Shown here piece after piece: positions 1 through 9,197 of a stretch of 56,849 bases of DNA. This DNA is from Burkholderiales bacterium. Its GTDB lineage: Bacteria > Pseudomonadota > Gammaproteobacteria > Burkholderiales > Burkholderiaceae_C. The position numbers and the translations under genes were made by a program. The stretch covers positions 1 to 56,849 of the forward strand of contig CANHVY010000027.1 of NCBI GenBank assembly GCA_947464185.1, read 5' to 3'. Every line of letters begins with the position of its first letter. Position 1 is the first letter of the stretch. Below the pieces are notes generated by a model that was not told the DNA's origin, searched no databases, and was given only the letters and a program-made list of their open reading frames with translations.

Positions 1-50
1 CCAGCGAGAGCCTCAGCAACTTCGCAGGCTCGTCGTAAAGCGAAACCTGA

Positions 51-70
51 CCGCCGTAGTGTAACGGCGG
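51..70. repeat. Perfect short hairpin at the window edge
   Basis: Two 7-bp arms, CCGCCGT (51-57) and ACGGCGG (64-70), flank the loop AGTGTA. No T-run follows on either strand, so it is not a typical intrinsic terminator. The surrounding 1-112 bases contain no reading frame I can identify; the frames entering from the left on the plus strand stop at 38, 62 and 93. It may be the tail of whatever lies to the left, but its role is unknown. Confidence 0.5.
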
Positions 71-112
71 GCGCGGCTCAAGTGCTCAGGTGATCCTCGT
101 ATGTAACACACA

Positions 113-140
113 AGTTAACATAATATACATCGTAGCGCTT
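113..140 (-). other. dif: dif-like XerC/XerD recombination site
   Basis: Read on the minus strand, the XerD-type arm plus central region contains TGTATATTATGTTAA, a 15-base exact match to the core of the E. coli dif site as I remember it. The full arms are AAGCGCTACGA (XerC side, 130-140), TGTATA (centre, 124-129) and TTATGTTAACT (XerD side, 113-123). The XerC arm is more divergent, as is usual among species. The site overlaps the stop codon of the small gene at 139-399. It could be the chromosome dimer-resolution site or a dif-like junction left by a Xer-using element; the window cannot tell which. Confidence 0.7.
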
Positions 141-399
141 ACGGATGGGGATCCAGGGCATCGAAGACCTGTTCTGCGGTATCTGCTGCCATCTCTGCTT
201 CGATCTCCGGTTCGGTCTCTATGGCGGCGTCATAGGCCGCCAGTTCGTCACTCGGCACCTGCGCACCCGTGTCGGGCTCCAAAGGCCTGAAAATGCGGCC
301 CTTCAAGCTGCAAAGCGATGTGGAGGACTCCACGGCCCTGAGCACTGAAGAAGGGTCCATCAACAGCAAAAACGGGTTGAGAGCAGACGAAGACAGCAT
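139..399 (-). CDS. Small conserved hypothetical protein
   Basis: This 86-residue soluble protein has no signal peptide or membrane segment. The first half (about residues 6-45) has the look of a short conserved Burkholderiales family with an N-terminal NPFLLLMDPSSVLRAVE block followed by a GRIFRPLEP block. The rest is acidic, with many Glu and Ala residues. I recognise this general pattern from unannotated beta-proteobacterial proteins but know no function. It lies 110 bp downstream of the ankyrin gene on the same strand, so it may be the last gene of the mltG-tmk-holB-tatD group. Its TAA stop lies inside the dif-like site, which is unusual. The ATG at 399 fits the conserved N-terminus. Confidence 0.6.
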   Translation of the reverse strand: MLSSSALNPFLLLMDPSSVLRAVESSTSLCSLKGRIFRPLEPDTGAQVPSDELAAYDAAIETEPEIEAEMAADTAEQVFDALDPHP

Positions 400-509
400 G
401 GGCGTGACTCCTGGAAACGGGGTCGGCCATGTTCCTGTGTGAGCTACCCGTCAGAAGTGCGCCTGCTCAATGGCCGTGCCCTGCAGCACGGGGCCCGCGA
501 AAACAGGTG

Positions 510-1145
510 TCAGCGAGCCAGCTGGCCCAGTTGCTGGGCCAAGGCCTCTCGACCAGCATCCCGTGCGAAGTATGCAGCGCTGAGGTCTTTCTGGTTGCGC
601 AGTCGGGGATTCGCGTTGGCCGCCAGCAACAACCGAACCGAGTCTTCGTGGCCATATCGGGCCGCCATCATCAAGGGCGTGGTTCCGTTGGGCGACGGGG
701 CATCCACTGCCGCCCGCATCTCCAGGAGATAGGCGGTGACCAAGGGATTGGGGCCGGTGGCGGCGTAATGCAGCGGTGTCCATCCTTCACGGTTGACCGC
801 TGCCCCCCGTTCCACGAGGCGCTTGCACCACTCCAGGTGGCCTCGCAGTGCGGCCATCATCAGCGCAGTTTCATTGGCTTCATTGACCTGGTCCACTTTC
901 AGGTCTGGGGCCGTGAGCAGCGCCGCCACGGCTTGGTGCGCGCCTGTTCTGAGCGCCAGAAACAGAGGTGTCTGCCCTGACGTGCTCGGTGAATTCGGAT
1001 CGAAGCCTTTGCGGATGAGTCCGCTGATCGTGCGACCATCGTCCATGTCGATGGCTTTGAAGAAGTCGTCGTAAGCTCCGGCATGAGCATTAGAAACTAC
1101 AATGCTCAGAACAACTTGCAGGATCCATTTAAACGAAAATCTCAT
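510..1145 (-). CDS. Secreted ankyrin-repeat protein
   Basis: This 211-residue protein starts with a hydrophobic signal peptide (about 1-22, ending SNAHA) and then carries about four ankyrin repeats near residues 55-79, 90-115, 119-144 and 152-177. The repeats show the usual TPL-xx-A and G-H-xx-xx-xLL patterns. The signal peptide puts it in the periplasm, where ankyrin repeats would act as a protein-binding scaffold; the partner is unknown. Its ATG overlaps the tatD stop by 4 bp, so it is translated with tatD in the same operon. No catalytic domain is visible. The family call is firm and the role is open. Confidence 0.85.
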   Translation of the reverse strand: MRFSFKWILQVVLSIVVSNAHAGAYDDFFKAIDMDDGRTISGLIRKGFDPNSPSTSGQTPLFLALRTGAHQAVAALLTAPDLKVDQVNEANETALMMAALRGHLEWCKRLVERGAAVNREGWTPLHYAATGPNPLVTAYLLEMRAAVDAPSPNGTTPLMMAARYGHEDSVRLLLAANANPRLRNQKDLSAAYFARDAGREALAQQLGQLAR

Positions 1146-1969
1146 GTTAATTTCCTAGGCTTAATGAGCTGTTCAGCGTCGCCCAGAGGCGCTGACTTCC
1201 TGAGAAACAAGGCCTCGAAGTTGCGGCTGGTCGCTTCGGCCACCTCCTCCACTGACAGGCCCTTGGCTTGCGCCAGGGCTTTTGCAACGTAAGGCACGTA
1301 GGCCGGTGAGTTGGTCTTGCCTCGGTAAGGCACGGGCGCCAGATACGGGCTGTCCGTCTCGATGAGGCATCGGTCCAGAGGTACCCAGGCTGCCACATCC
1401 CGAAGTTCCTGTGCGTTCTTGAAGGTGAGGATGCCTGAGAACGAGATGAAGAATCCCATGTCCACTGCGGCCCGGGCCACTTCCGCAGATTCGGTGAAGC
1501 AGTGGAACACGCCCCCCACCTCTGGAGCGCCCTCCTCCATCAAGAGGGCCAACGTGTCCTGTGCCGCGCTGCGGGTGTGGATGACCAAGGGAAGTTTCGC
1601 TTGCCGGGCTGCGCGAATGTGCGCACGAAACCGCTGGCGCTGCCATTCCATCTGGTCCGGCGTCCGGTCCCCCAGCCGGTAGTAGTCCAGTCCCGTCTCG
1701 CCAATGGCCACCACCCTCGGGGCACCTGCCAGGGCCACCAAAGCGTCCACATCGGGCTCGGTCACCCCTTCGTTGTCAGGATGAACGCCCACCGTGGCCC
1801 AGAAGTTGTCGTGCTGCTCGGCCAGCGCAAGCACTTGTGGAGCCTCCTCCATCGTCGTGCAGATGCACAGGGCCCGGTCCACCTGCGCATCGGACATCGC
1901 CTGGCGGATTTGGGTCAGCTGGGTGCCCAGTTCGGAGAAAGTGAGGTGGCAGTGGGAGTCAACGAACAT
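1142..1969 (-). CDS. tatD: TatD-family metal-dependent deoxyribonuclease/hydrolase
   Basis: TatD proteins are TIM-barrel metal hydrolases with 3'-5' exonuclease activity on DNA, linked to DNA repair and quality control. This 275-residue copy has full family length. It keeps the metal ligands: HxH in DSHCHL (H6, H8), E91 in GETGLDYY, H131 in VIHTRS, H156 in VFHCFTE and D206 in ETDSPYLAP. It sits after holB and overlaps the ankyrin gene by 4 bp. In many proteobacteria pilZ lies between holB and tatD, but here the gap is only 66 bp and holds no gene. Whether the substrate is DNA or another phosphoester cannot be told from sequence. Confidence 0.93.
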   Translation of the reverse strand: MFVDSHCHLTFSELGTQLTQIRQAMSDAQVDRALCICTTMEEAPQVLALAEQHDNFWATVGVHPDNEGVTEPDVDALVALAGAPRVVAIGETGLDYYRLGDRTPDQMEWQRQRFRAHIRAARQAKLPLVIHTRSAAQDTLALLMEEGAPEVGGVFHCFTESAEVARAAVDMGFFISFSGILTFKNAQELRDVAAWVPLDRCLIETDSPYLAPVPYRGKTNSPAYVPYVAKALAQAKGLSVEEVAEATSRNFEALFLRKSAPLGDAEQLIKPRKLT

Positions 1970-2035
1970 GGTTCAGGTGCCGTCCAGTACAACTATGGCC
2001 GCGACAAGGCCAGCGTAGAGCCCCGCAGGGCCAGG

Positions 2036-3097
2036 TCAGGCTGTCGCCAGACGCCCGCCCCGACGCTCGGGCTCCGGGTGCCAGACAGAACGCCCTTGTG
2101 CGACGAGCGACTCGATGAGCAAGGCTTCGCTCCAAGGATGCTCGGCATGGGCCATGATGCTTTGCAGGCTCTTGTGCCATTGCGCCAACCGCTGCAAGGA
2201 GGCCCCTGCAGGCCACTTGTCCGCTGGAAAGAATCGTCCCCTGCCGCCGGCGATGTGGCAGCCAGCATCGTGGCAGAGCTTCTGCAAGGCATCCAGCACC
2301 CGCGGGATGGGCCAGCCCAGCAGTGGACCCGCATCGCCTGCCGCCACCGCTTGCGGCAACGCACGCCAGGTCTCGGCGCTGAGGCCTTCGACGCCCCATT
2401 GAAGTGCCGCCAAGGGCATGCCACCCGCCCCATCCAGCAGCACGCCGGCCTCTTCGACGCCCCGCTGCTCCAGCCACGCCAGCGCTTGTGCGCGAGGGGG
2501 CGGTGGCAGGCGCACCATCTGGCAGCGGCTTCGAATCGTGGGCATCAGCAGGCCAGGATCGGCCGTGCTCAGCACCACCCGCGCGCCTGCCGGCGGTTCT
2601 TCCAGGGTCTTCAGCAGGGCGCTGGCAGACGCGGCGTTCATGGCCTCCGCTGGGTGCAGCGCCAGCACCTTGCCCTGGCCCCGGCCGGTGGTGGTGGTCA
2701 TCCAGTCCATGGCCTGGCGTATCTCGTCAATACGGATCTGGCGGCTGGGCTTGCGCCTTTCGTCCAACAGTACCGGGATGTCGCGCGCCACCGCCAGGGC
2801 TTCGGGCACTCTCAGGCGGAAGTCGGGATGGGCGTGCGACAGGAACAGGCGGCAACTGCCGCACTGCCCGCAGGCCGGCCCTGAAGGCGCGGCCCGGTCT
2901 TCGCAAAGCCAAGCCTGCGACAGCCGCAGCAGGAACTCCAGCGCCCCAGCACCAGCCGTCCCGCACACCAGCAGCGCATGCCCGCGATGCTGGGCGAGCA
3001 CTTGCTGCAGGGGCTCTTCCAGCCAGGGCAAAGCCATGTCTTCGGGGCGAAGGGCCTGGACAACAGGACCCTCGGGCTCTGTGCGCCTGGTCACCAT
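2036..3097 (-). CDS. holB: DNA polymerase III delta' subunit
   Basis: HolB is the rigid delta' subunit of the clamp loader that opens the beta clamp and places it on primed DNA. The 353-residue protein has the AAA+ fold. Its P-loop position is degenerate (CGTAGAGAL, about residues 45-53, lacking the GKT), as expected for a non-ATP-binding delta'. A zinc module has four cysteines at 65, 76, 79 and 82 (CGQCGSC). The clamp-loader SRC motif follows in [10 protein letters not shown]. The start overlaps the end of tmk by 7 bp, so the two are translationally coupled. The C-terminus is poorly conserved, as usual in this family. Confidence 0.95.
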   Translation of the reverse strand: MVTRRTEPEGPVVQALRPEDMALPWLEEPLQQVLAQHRGHALLVCGTAGAGALEFLLRLSQAWLCEDRAAPSGPACGQCGSCRLFLSHAHPDFRLRVPEALAVARDIPVLLDERRKPSRQIRIDEIRQAMDWMTTTTGRGQGKVLALHPAEAMNAASASALLKTLEEPPAGARVVLSTADPGLLMPTIRSRCQMVRLPPPPRAQALAWLEQRGVEEAGVLLDGAGGMPLAALQWGVEGLSAETWRALPQAVAAGDAGPLLGWPIPRVLDALQKLCHDAGCHIAGGRGRFFPADKWPAGASLQRLAQWHKSLQSIMAHAEHPWSEALLIESLVAQGRSVWHPEPERRGGRLATA

Positions 3098-3705
3098 CCC
3101 TGACTCTCAAGGGTCTGTGCCACCTGACACCACACCTGTTCTGGCGTGCGTTCGGCGTCCAGGACTGCGAAGCGAGCGGGCTGGGCCTGGCACCGGCGCT
3201 GGTAGCCCTGGCGAACGCGTTCAAAGAAGGCCTCGTCCTCGGCCTCGAAGCGATCGGCCGCACGGGCGGCGGCTCGGCGCTGGGCGGCAACGCGTGGCGG
3301 CAGGTCGAACCACAGCGTCATGTCGGGCTGCAACCCTTCCTGCACCCAGGCCTCCAACTGGCCCAGCACGGCCAGGTCAAAGCCGCGGCCGCCGCCTTGG
3401 TAGGCAAAAGTGGCGTCAGTGAAACGATCGCAAAGCACCGTAGTTCCTGCCGCCAGCGCAGGTCGGATCTGCTGCTGAACATGGTCGCGCCGGGCGGCGA
3501 ACACTAGCAAGGCCTCGGTCATGGCGTCCATGGACCGGTGCAGCACGATGTCGCGCAGGGCCTCGGCCAGTGGCGTGCCGCCCGGCTCCCGGGTCACGAC
3601 GACCGTGTGCCCCCTGCCCTTCAGCCAGTCGGCCAATCGACCGATGTGCGAGGACTTGCCCGCGCCGTCTATGCCTTCGAAGGTGATGAAGCGGCCGGTC
3701 ATCAA
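3091..3705 (-). CDS. tmk: Thymidylate kinase
   Basis: Tmk phosphorylates dTMP to dTDP with ATP, an essential step for dTTP. The 204-residue protein has the P-loop GIDGAGKSS (residues 11-19), the [10 protein letters not shown] stretch (39-48) that contacts dTMP, and a [16 protein letters not shown] block typical of bacterial enzymes. Size is normal. There are two adjacent Met codons (3705 and 3702) and no clear ribosome binding site, so the start is uncertain by one codon. It lies 60 bp after mltG and overlaps holB, giving the conserved mltG-tmk-holB order. Confidence 0.95.
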   Translation of the reverse strand: MMTGRFITFEGIDGAGKSSHIGRLADWLKGRGHTVVVTREPGGTPLAEALRDIVLHRSMDAMTEALLVFAARRDHVQQQIRPALAAGTTVLCDRFTDATFAYQGGGRGFDLAVLGQLEAWVQEGLQPDMTLWFDLPPRVAAQRRAAARAADRFEAEDEAFFERVRQGYQRRCQAQPARFAVLDAERTPEQVWCQVAQTLESQGW

Positions 3706-3765
3706 GAAAACCCTGCAATCACTTGTAAATCGGCGGCGCCCGGCGGGTGCCGGCTAAGGGCCCGG

Positions 3766-4809
3766 TCAGGGGCGGCGGCGTTGGTACTGGTTGACCGCTC
3801 GATTATGGGCTTCAAGCGTGGGGCTGAAGACGCTGCTGCCATCCCCCCGGGCCACGAAGTACAGGTCCCCTGAGACCTCGGGCCGGACGGTGGCCCGCAG
3901 CGATGCGAGACCCGGCATGGCGATGGGCGTGGGGGGCAACCCGCGGCGGGTGTAAGTGTTCCAGGGGGTGTCGCTCTGCAGGTCGCGCTTGCGCAGGTTG
4001 CCGTCGAAAGCATCGCCCAGGCCGTAGATGACGGTGGGGTCGGTCTGCAGGGGCATCCCGATGCGCAGCCGGTTGACAAAGACACCCGCAATGCGGGCCC
4101 GGTCTGCGGCGCGCCCGGTCTCCTTTTCCACGATGGAGGCGAGGATGAGGGCCTCCTCGGGGGTTTTGAGTGGCAGACCCTGCACGCGCTCGACCCATGC
4201 TGCATCCAAGCGCTGCTGCATCGCCTGCCTGGAGCGCTTGAGAACGGTCAGGTCGCTCACCCCGCGGCTGTAGCGGTAGGTATCGGGAAAGAACTGCCCC
4301 TCGGCAGACAGGCCGGGCAGGCCCAAGGCCCGCATCAGGTCAGCCTCGCTCAGGCCCGCAGTGACGGGCCGCAGGTGGGGTGACTGGGCCAGGGCCTGTC
4401 GGACCTGCTTGAAGGTCCAGCCTTCGATAAAGCGGACGGTTTCGAGCTGTTCATCACCCTGCACCATCTTGTCCAGCAGTTGCCGTGGCGTGGTGCCAGG
4501 TTCTGCGGCATAGCTTCCGGCGCGGATGCGCCGTGCCTGGCCCGACCAGCGGAACCACTCGTACAGCAGCTCGGGTGAGGTCTCCAGGCCGGCAGCCACC
4601 CAGCCCAGCGCCACTTCCCGCGGCGTCATGCCAGGCTCCACAGACAGCTCTATCACCGGTGTCGCCAGGTCCAGGGGCCGGTAGATCCACCAGGCAGCGG
4701 CCCCTGCCAGGGCGATGGCCGCGAGCAGCAGACCCAGCAAAGCCCGGGTGATAGCGCGCACGAGCGGGCGCCTGGGCGAGCGGGGAGACCTCGAAGGGGA
4801 TGCAGGCAT
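3766..4809 (-). CDS. mltG: Endolytic murein transglycosylase MltG
   Basis: MltG (formerly YceG) cuts nascent peptidoglycan glycan strands inside the chain and probably ends their synthesis. The 347-residue protein has a basic N-terminus (PRRPLVRAITR), one membrane anchor (about 21-44) and a large periplasmic domain. The catalytic-glutamate motif ASIVEKET lies near residues 224-231, followed by the conserved NRL...MPLQTDPTVIYG and LPPTPI blocks. It heads the tmk-holB-tatD group. Its ATG is only 22 bp from the divergent ygfZ start, so the two promoters must overlap each other's coding region or leader. Confidence 0.94.
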   Translation of the reverse strand: MPASPSRSPRSPRRPLVRAITRALLGLLLAAIALAGAAAWWIYRPLDLATPVIELSVEPGMTPREVALGWVAAGLETSPELLYEWFRWSGQARRIRAGSYAAEPGTTPRQLLDKMVQGDEQLETVRFIEGWTFKQVRQALAQSPHLRPVTAGLSEADLMRALGLPGLSAEGQFFPDTYRYSRGVSDLTVLKRSRQAMQQRLDAAWVERVQGLPLKTPEEALILASIVEKETGRAADRARIAGVFVNRLRIGMPLQTDPTVIYGLGDAFDGNLRKRDLQSDTPWNTYTRRGLPPTPIAMPGLASLRATVRPEVSGDLYFVARGDGSSVFSPTLEAHNRAVNQYQRRRP

Positions 4810-4831
4810 GGCGGGTGATGATAATCAGCGG

Positions 4832-5827
4832 ATGCTTGCCAACGTGTCCACGAACCCCCACGCCCTCCCCCCCGATACAGACCCGGCGCCTGACGGCGCC
4901 TGCCGCCTGGAGGACTGGGGCGTGATCCTGGCCACTGGGGCCGACAGCGCCTCCTTTCTGCACGGTCAACTCACCCAGGACATGCTCCATTGGGATGAAT
5001 CGCAGGCCAGGCTGGCGGGGTACTGCTCTGCCAAAGGCCGGCTTCTGGCGACCTTCACGGCCTGGCGCTCAGCGCCCGAGCAGATCGCTCTGGCCTGCAG
5101 CGCAGACCTGCTCGCTGCCACCTTGAACCGCCTGTCGATGTTCGTGCTGCGCGCCAAATGCCGGCTGACGGCAGGCGACGGGCAACTGGCCCTGTACGGG
5201 CTGGCGGGTCCCTTCGCCGAGCATTGGTTGGCCCAGACCTCGGGAGCCGCGCTGCCCGCTGCGCCCTGGAGCGTCCTGGCCCTGGGCCCCGCCGGTGGCC
5301 CGCAAGTCATCCGGCTGCCTTCGGGGAGCCCCACGTCGCGCTGGCTGCTGGTGCAGCCGCACGATCTGCCTGCACCGCCCTTGCCGGCACTTTCGCGAGC
5401 GCACTGGGATTGGCTGGAGGTGCGCTCCGGCGTGGTGCGCGTCGTCGCGGCCACGGTGGAGCAGTTCGTGCCGCAGATGGTCAACCTGGAGCTGACGGGC
5501 GGCGTGAACTTCCAGAAAGGCTGCTACCCGGGGCAGGAAATCGTGGCCCGCAGCCAGTACCGAGGCACGCTCAAGCGCCGCATGTTCCTGATGACCGCCG
5601 ATGGGCCCTTGAGTCCAGGCCAGGAAGTGCATCACTCGGCGGATCCAGGCCAGCCAGCAGGCATGGTGGCCCTGGCGGCGCCCGTGACCGCAGGCCCCTG
5701 CGGCGGCCACGCCGCATTGGTGGAGTGCAAGGCTGCGCTGATGGGCGCGCCAGGGGAATTCACCGTGGGCACGGTGCGCCTGAAGCCTGCCGAACTGCCC
5801 TACCCCCTTCCCCTGGAGCCCGCCTGA
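4832..5827 (+). CDS. ygfZ: Folate-binding protein YgfZ (iron-sulfur cluster repair)
   Basis: YgfZ is a GcvT-like, tetrahydrofolate-binding protein that helps maintain certain Fe-S enzymes such as MiaB. The signature KGCYPGQE lies around residues 229-236, followed by the usual RGTLKRR stretch. The family N-terminal block (WGVILATGADSASFLHGQLTQD) is well conserved. I chose the ATG at 4832, giving 331 residues; an ATG at 4808 would overlap mltG and neither has a strong ribosome site. It is divergent from mltG and stands alone on this strand. Confidence 0.9.
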   Translation: MLANVSTNPHALPPDTDPAPDGACRLEDWGVILATGADSASFLHGQLTQDMLHWDESQARLAGYCSAKGRLLATFTAWRSAPEQIALACSADLLAATLNRLSMFVLRAKCRLTAGDGQLALYGLAGPFAEHWLAQTSGAALPAAPWSVLALGPAGGPQVIRLPSGSPTSRWLLVQPHDLPAPPLPALSRAHWDWLEVRSGVVRVVAATVEQFVPQMVNLELTGGVNFQKGCYPGQEIVARSQYRGTLKRRMFLMTADGPLSPGQEVHHSADPGQPAGMVALAAPVTAGPCGGHAALVECKAALMGAPGEFTVGTVRLKPAELPYPLPLEPA

Positions 5828-5879
5828 GCAGCCAGCGCAGCCGCGGGGCTGTCGTTCCTGCCTGAGTGGCGGGCCAGGT

Positions 5880-6758
5880 TCAGGGCCGCAGCACCATCTC
5901 CTGGTGCTCGATGCCGGCCTCCTGGAAGGCCAAGCCTCGGGGTTGGAAAGCGTGGCGGCGGTAGAACTCGACGGCGTCCGCCTGTGCATGCAACATCACC
6001 TCTCGGGCACCGCGCGCCTGGCACCCGCTCACCAGCGCCGTCAGCAGGGACGCCCCCACGCCGGCGCCGCGCACGCTGGCCAGGACCGCCATACGGCCGA
6101 TGCGCGCGCCTCCGTCTTCCGCGAACACGGCGCGCCCGGTACCCACCACCATGCCAAATCGGTTGGTGGCCACCGCGTGCAGGGCCTGCGCGTCTGCGGC
6201 ATCGGCCTCGATCTCTGCCGGGATACCCTGCTCCTGCACGAAGACCGCATGCCGCAGGGGGCGGGCGGTGGCGGCCATCTGGTCCCAGGAGCCAAGATCG
6301 ACGGTGGTCATGGGTTCTCGGGCCTCGAAGGCCTCGAGCACGGAGCGCAACATCGGTGGCACCGGCTTTGAGGTCTGTGTCGCGGGGTCGGCGAAGACGT
6401 AGACCAGTTCGCTGGTGACCAGTGGCGTCTGGCGGCGGAACACGCAGCCGATGAAACGCATGGACGAGTTGCCGATGCGCTCGCAGCGGATGCCCACCTG
6501 CAGCCGCTCGTCGTAATGAGCCGACGCCAGGTACTCCAGGGTGGCCTTACGGACGTACAGGTCTCCACCCAGCATTTCCATGGTCTCGTGGTACGGCATG
6601 GCCAGGCTGCGCCAGTAGCCGCCAACAGCCGTATCGAAATAGAGCAGGTAGTGCCCATTGAAGACGATGCGTTGCATGTCCACCTCGGCCCAGCGCACGC
6701 GCAACTGGTCGAAAAAGCGGAAATCCTTCGGGTTCATGTGGGCGGTGTTCCTTTCCAT
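5880..6758 (-). CDS. Fused YbgC-like thioesterase and GNAT acetyltransferase
   Basis: This 292-residue protein joins two enzyme domains. Residues 10-145 are a hotdog-fold acyl-CoA thioesterase of the YbgC/FadM type, with the WAEVDMQRIVFNGHYLLYFD segment (23-42). Residues 155-290 are a GNAT acetyltransferase of the YjcF/ElaA type, with RHAVFVQEQGIP (169-180) and the acetyl-CoA loop RGAGVG (230-235). Both domains appear intact. One would release free CoA from an acyl-CoA, the other would transfer an acetyl group; the substrates are unknown. A second ATG at residue 8 is also possible. The start overlaps the end of the hydrolase remnant (6734-7111) by 25 bp. Confidence 0.85.
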   Translation of the reverse strand: MERNTAHMNPKDFRFFDQLRVRWAEVDMQRIVFNGHYLLYFDTAVGGYWRSLAMPYHETMEMLGGDLYVRKATLEYLASAHYDERLQVGIRCERIGNSSMRFIGCVFRRQTPLVTSELVYVFADPATQTSKPVPPMLRSVLEAFEAREPMTTVDLGSWDQMAATARPLRHAVFVQEQGIPAEIEADAADAQALHAVATNRFGMVVGTGRAVFAEDGGARIGRMAVLASVRGAGVGASLLTALVSGCQARGAREVMLHAQADAVEFYRRHAFQPRGLAFQEAGIEHQEMVLRP

Positions 6759-7111
6759 GCCAGTTGCAGGGCCTGAGCCGCGTTGTCCAGAGCCTGTGAT
6801 GCTTCAGGCAGCAGGCGGCCCATTTTCATGAAGTCGTGGGTCACGCCGCGGTAGACCTCCAGATCCACCGCCACGCCGGCCATGCGCAGCCGGTCGGCGT
6901 AAGCGATGCCATCATCGACCACCAGGTCGCATTCGACCAGCAGTATGTCCAACCCGAGAGAAGTCCCATGATCGGCCAACCAGCGCAAGGCGCACCAAGC
7001 GTCGTCCCAGGCAGCAGGAAATGGGTTCTCGGGCGCTATGCGGTAGTCCAAGGCCAGCACCGCCCCATCGCTGCTGTCCGCACAGGCTGTCGTGAGTCTG
7101 TCGAGCTTGAC
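6734..7111 (-). pseudogene. Decayed alpha/beta hydrolase (HSL-type) fragment
   Basis: The reading frame keeps family landmarks of hormone-sensitive-lipase-type esterases: LALDYRIAPENPFPAAWDDA, then LRWLADHG, then a jump straight to ILLVECDLVVDDGIAYADRL and the C-terminal GVTHDFM with the catalytic-type Asp and His neighbourhoods. The central block with the GDSAG nucleophile serine and the N-terminal HGGG oxyanion block are absent. Upstream, family-like sequence (LTTACADSSDGAV) continues back to a TGA at 7112-7114. So there is an internal deletion of roughly a hundred codons plus loss of the 5' part. A 108-codon GTG-started frame remains open but is unlikely to encode an enzyme. Confidence 0.8.
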
Positions 7112-7163
7112 TCATCGCGTACGTCGGCCACGCGCTCCCTCCCCCGTTTCCAAGGAATGAACC

Positions 7164-7595
7164 ATGAGCATCCCAGCCCCAGGACCTCTCTTTCACATGA
7201 TCGCCGGTGCGCCCGACCCGGTAGCTCCCTTCAGTCATGCAGTCGAGCAGGATGGTTGGGTGTTCCTGACCGGCCAGATGCCGTTCACCGGCACGGCCAA
7301 TGATTCGCCTTACCCCGATGGCATCGAGGCACAGACGCACCAGGTCTTTGCCAACTTGGGCCGCGTGTTGGCCGGCATCCGGTTGGGGCTGGAACACGTG
7401 CTCAGCGCACGTGTGTTCCTGCTGCACTTCGACAGAGATTACGCTGCGATGAATGCGGTTTACCAGACCTACTTCGCGCCGTGCCGGCGGCCTGCGCGCA
7501 CCTGCGTGGGCGTGAGCGGCCTGGCACGCGGTGCGCTGATCGAGATCGACTTCGTGGCCCGCCGGGCGCCGCCGGGACCTGAACTCGTCTCCTGA
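7164..7595 (+). CDS. RidA/YjgF-family protein
   Basis: RidA-family proteins hydrolyse reactive enamine/imine intermediates made by PLP enzymes. This 143-residue member has the usual fold cues: the LTGQMPFTG block, the conserved Arg in RTCVGVSGLARGALIEIDFVA that binds the carboxylate of the imine, and the expected C-terminal ending. A ribosome site (CCAAGGAATG) precedes the ATG. It is divergent from the decayed hydrolase and convergent with aceA. Which RidA subfamily it belongs to, and thus whether it is a general deaminase or pathway-specific, cannot be fixed from sequence. Confidence 0.88.
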   Translation: MSIPAPGPLFHMIAGAPDPVAPFSHAVEQDGWVFLTGQMPFTGTANDSPYPDGIEAQTHQVFANLGRVLAGIRLGLEHVLSARVFLLHFDRDYAAMNAVYQTYFAPCRRPARTCVGVSGLARGALIEIDFVARRAPPGPELVS

Positions 7596-7612
7596 ACCCC
7601 TGAAACAGGCAC

Positions 7613-7633
7613 GGCCCGGGAGTTGCCCGGGCC
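7613..7633. terminator. Probable bidirectional terminator hairpin between ridA-like gene and aceA
   Basis: An 8-bp perfect GC-rich stem, GGCCCGGG and CCCGGGCC, surrounds the loop AGTTG. It lies between two convergent stop codons, where a shared terminator is expected. The T-run is weak on the plus side (TTGCTGC). Confidence 0.6.
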
Positions 7634-7674
7634 TTGCTGCGGTGGCGGCGCTCGGCCGCCCCCACGGATGCGCT

Positions 7675-8973
<1,299 letters not shown>

Positions 8974-9056
8974 GGCAGGCTCCTTTTGCAGCAAGGTTCA
9001 AAGGTGAAGGAATGGGTGCAAGCCTACGCGCCGGCAAGGGCTTTGTGAAGACTTAT

Positions 9057-9088
9057 GTCTTATATAAGACAAAAATCTAAAGTACGTA
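9057..9088 (-). promoter_or_regulatory. aceA promoter with palindromic operator candidate
   Basis: GTCTTATATAAGAC (9057-9070) is a perfect 14-bp palindrome 84 bp upstream of the aceA start. On the minus strand it contains TATATA, which with TTTACG 18 bp upstream makes a plausible sigma-70 promoter. A regulator bound here would block the -10. The shape is like GntR/FadR-family operators, but I cannot assign a regulator. Confidence 0.5.
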
Positions 9089-9197
9089 AAATCAACGGGT
9101 TAGCTGCCTCTTTCCATGATGCGGAATGTCGTCTTCCTTGGTGAATCGCTCTGCTGCGGCGCACCATTCGTGCATTCCACATGGCGAAAACAGATCG

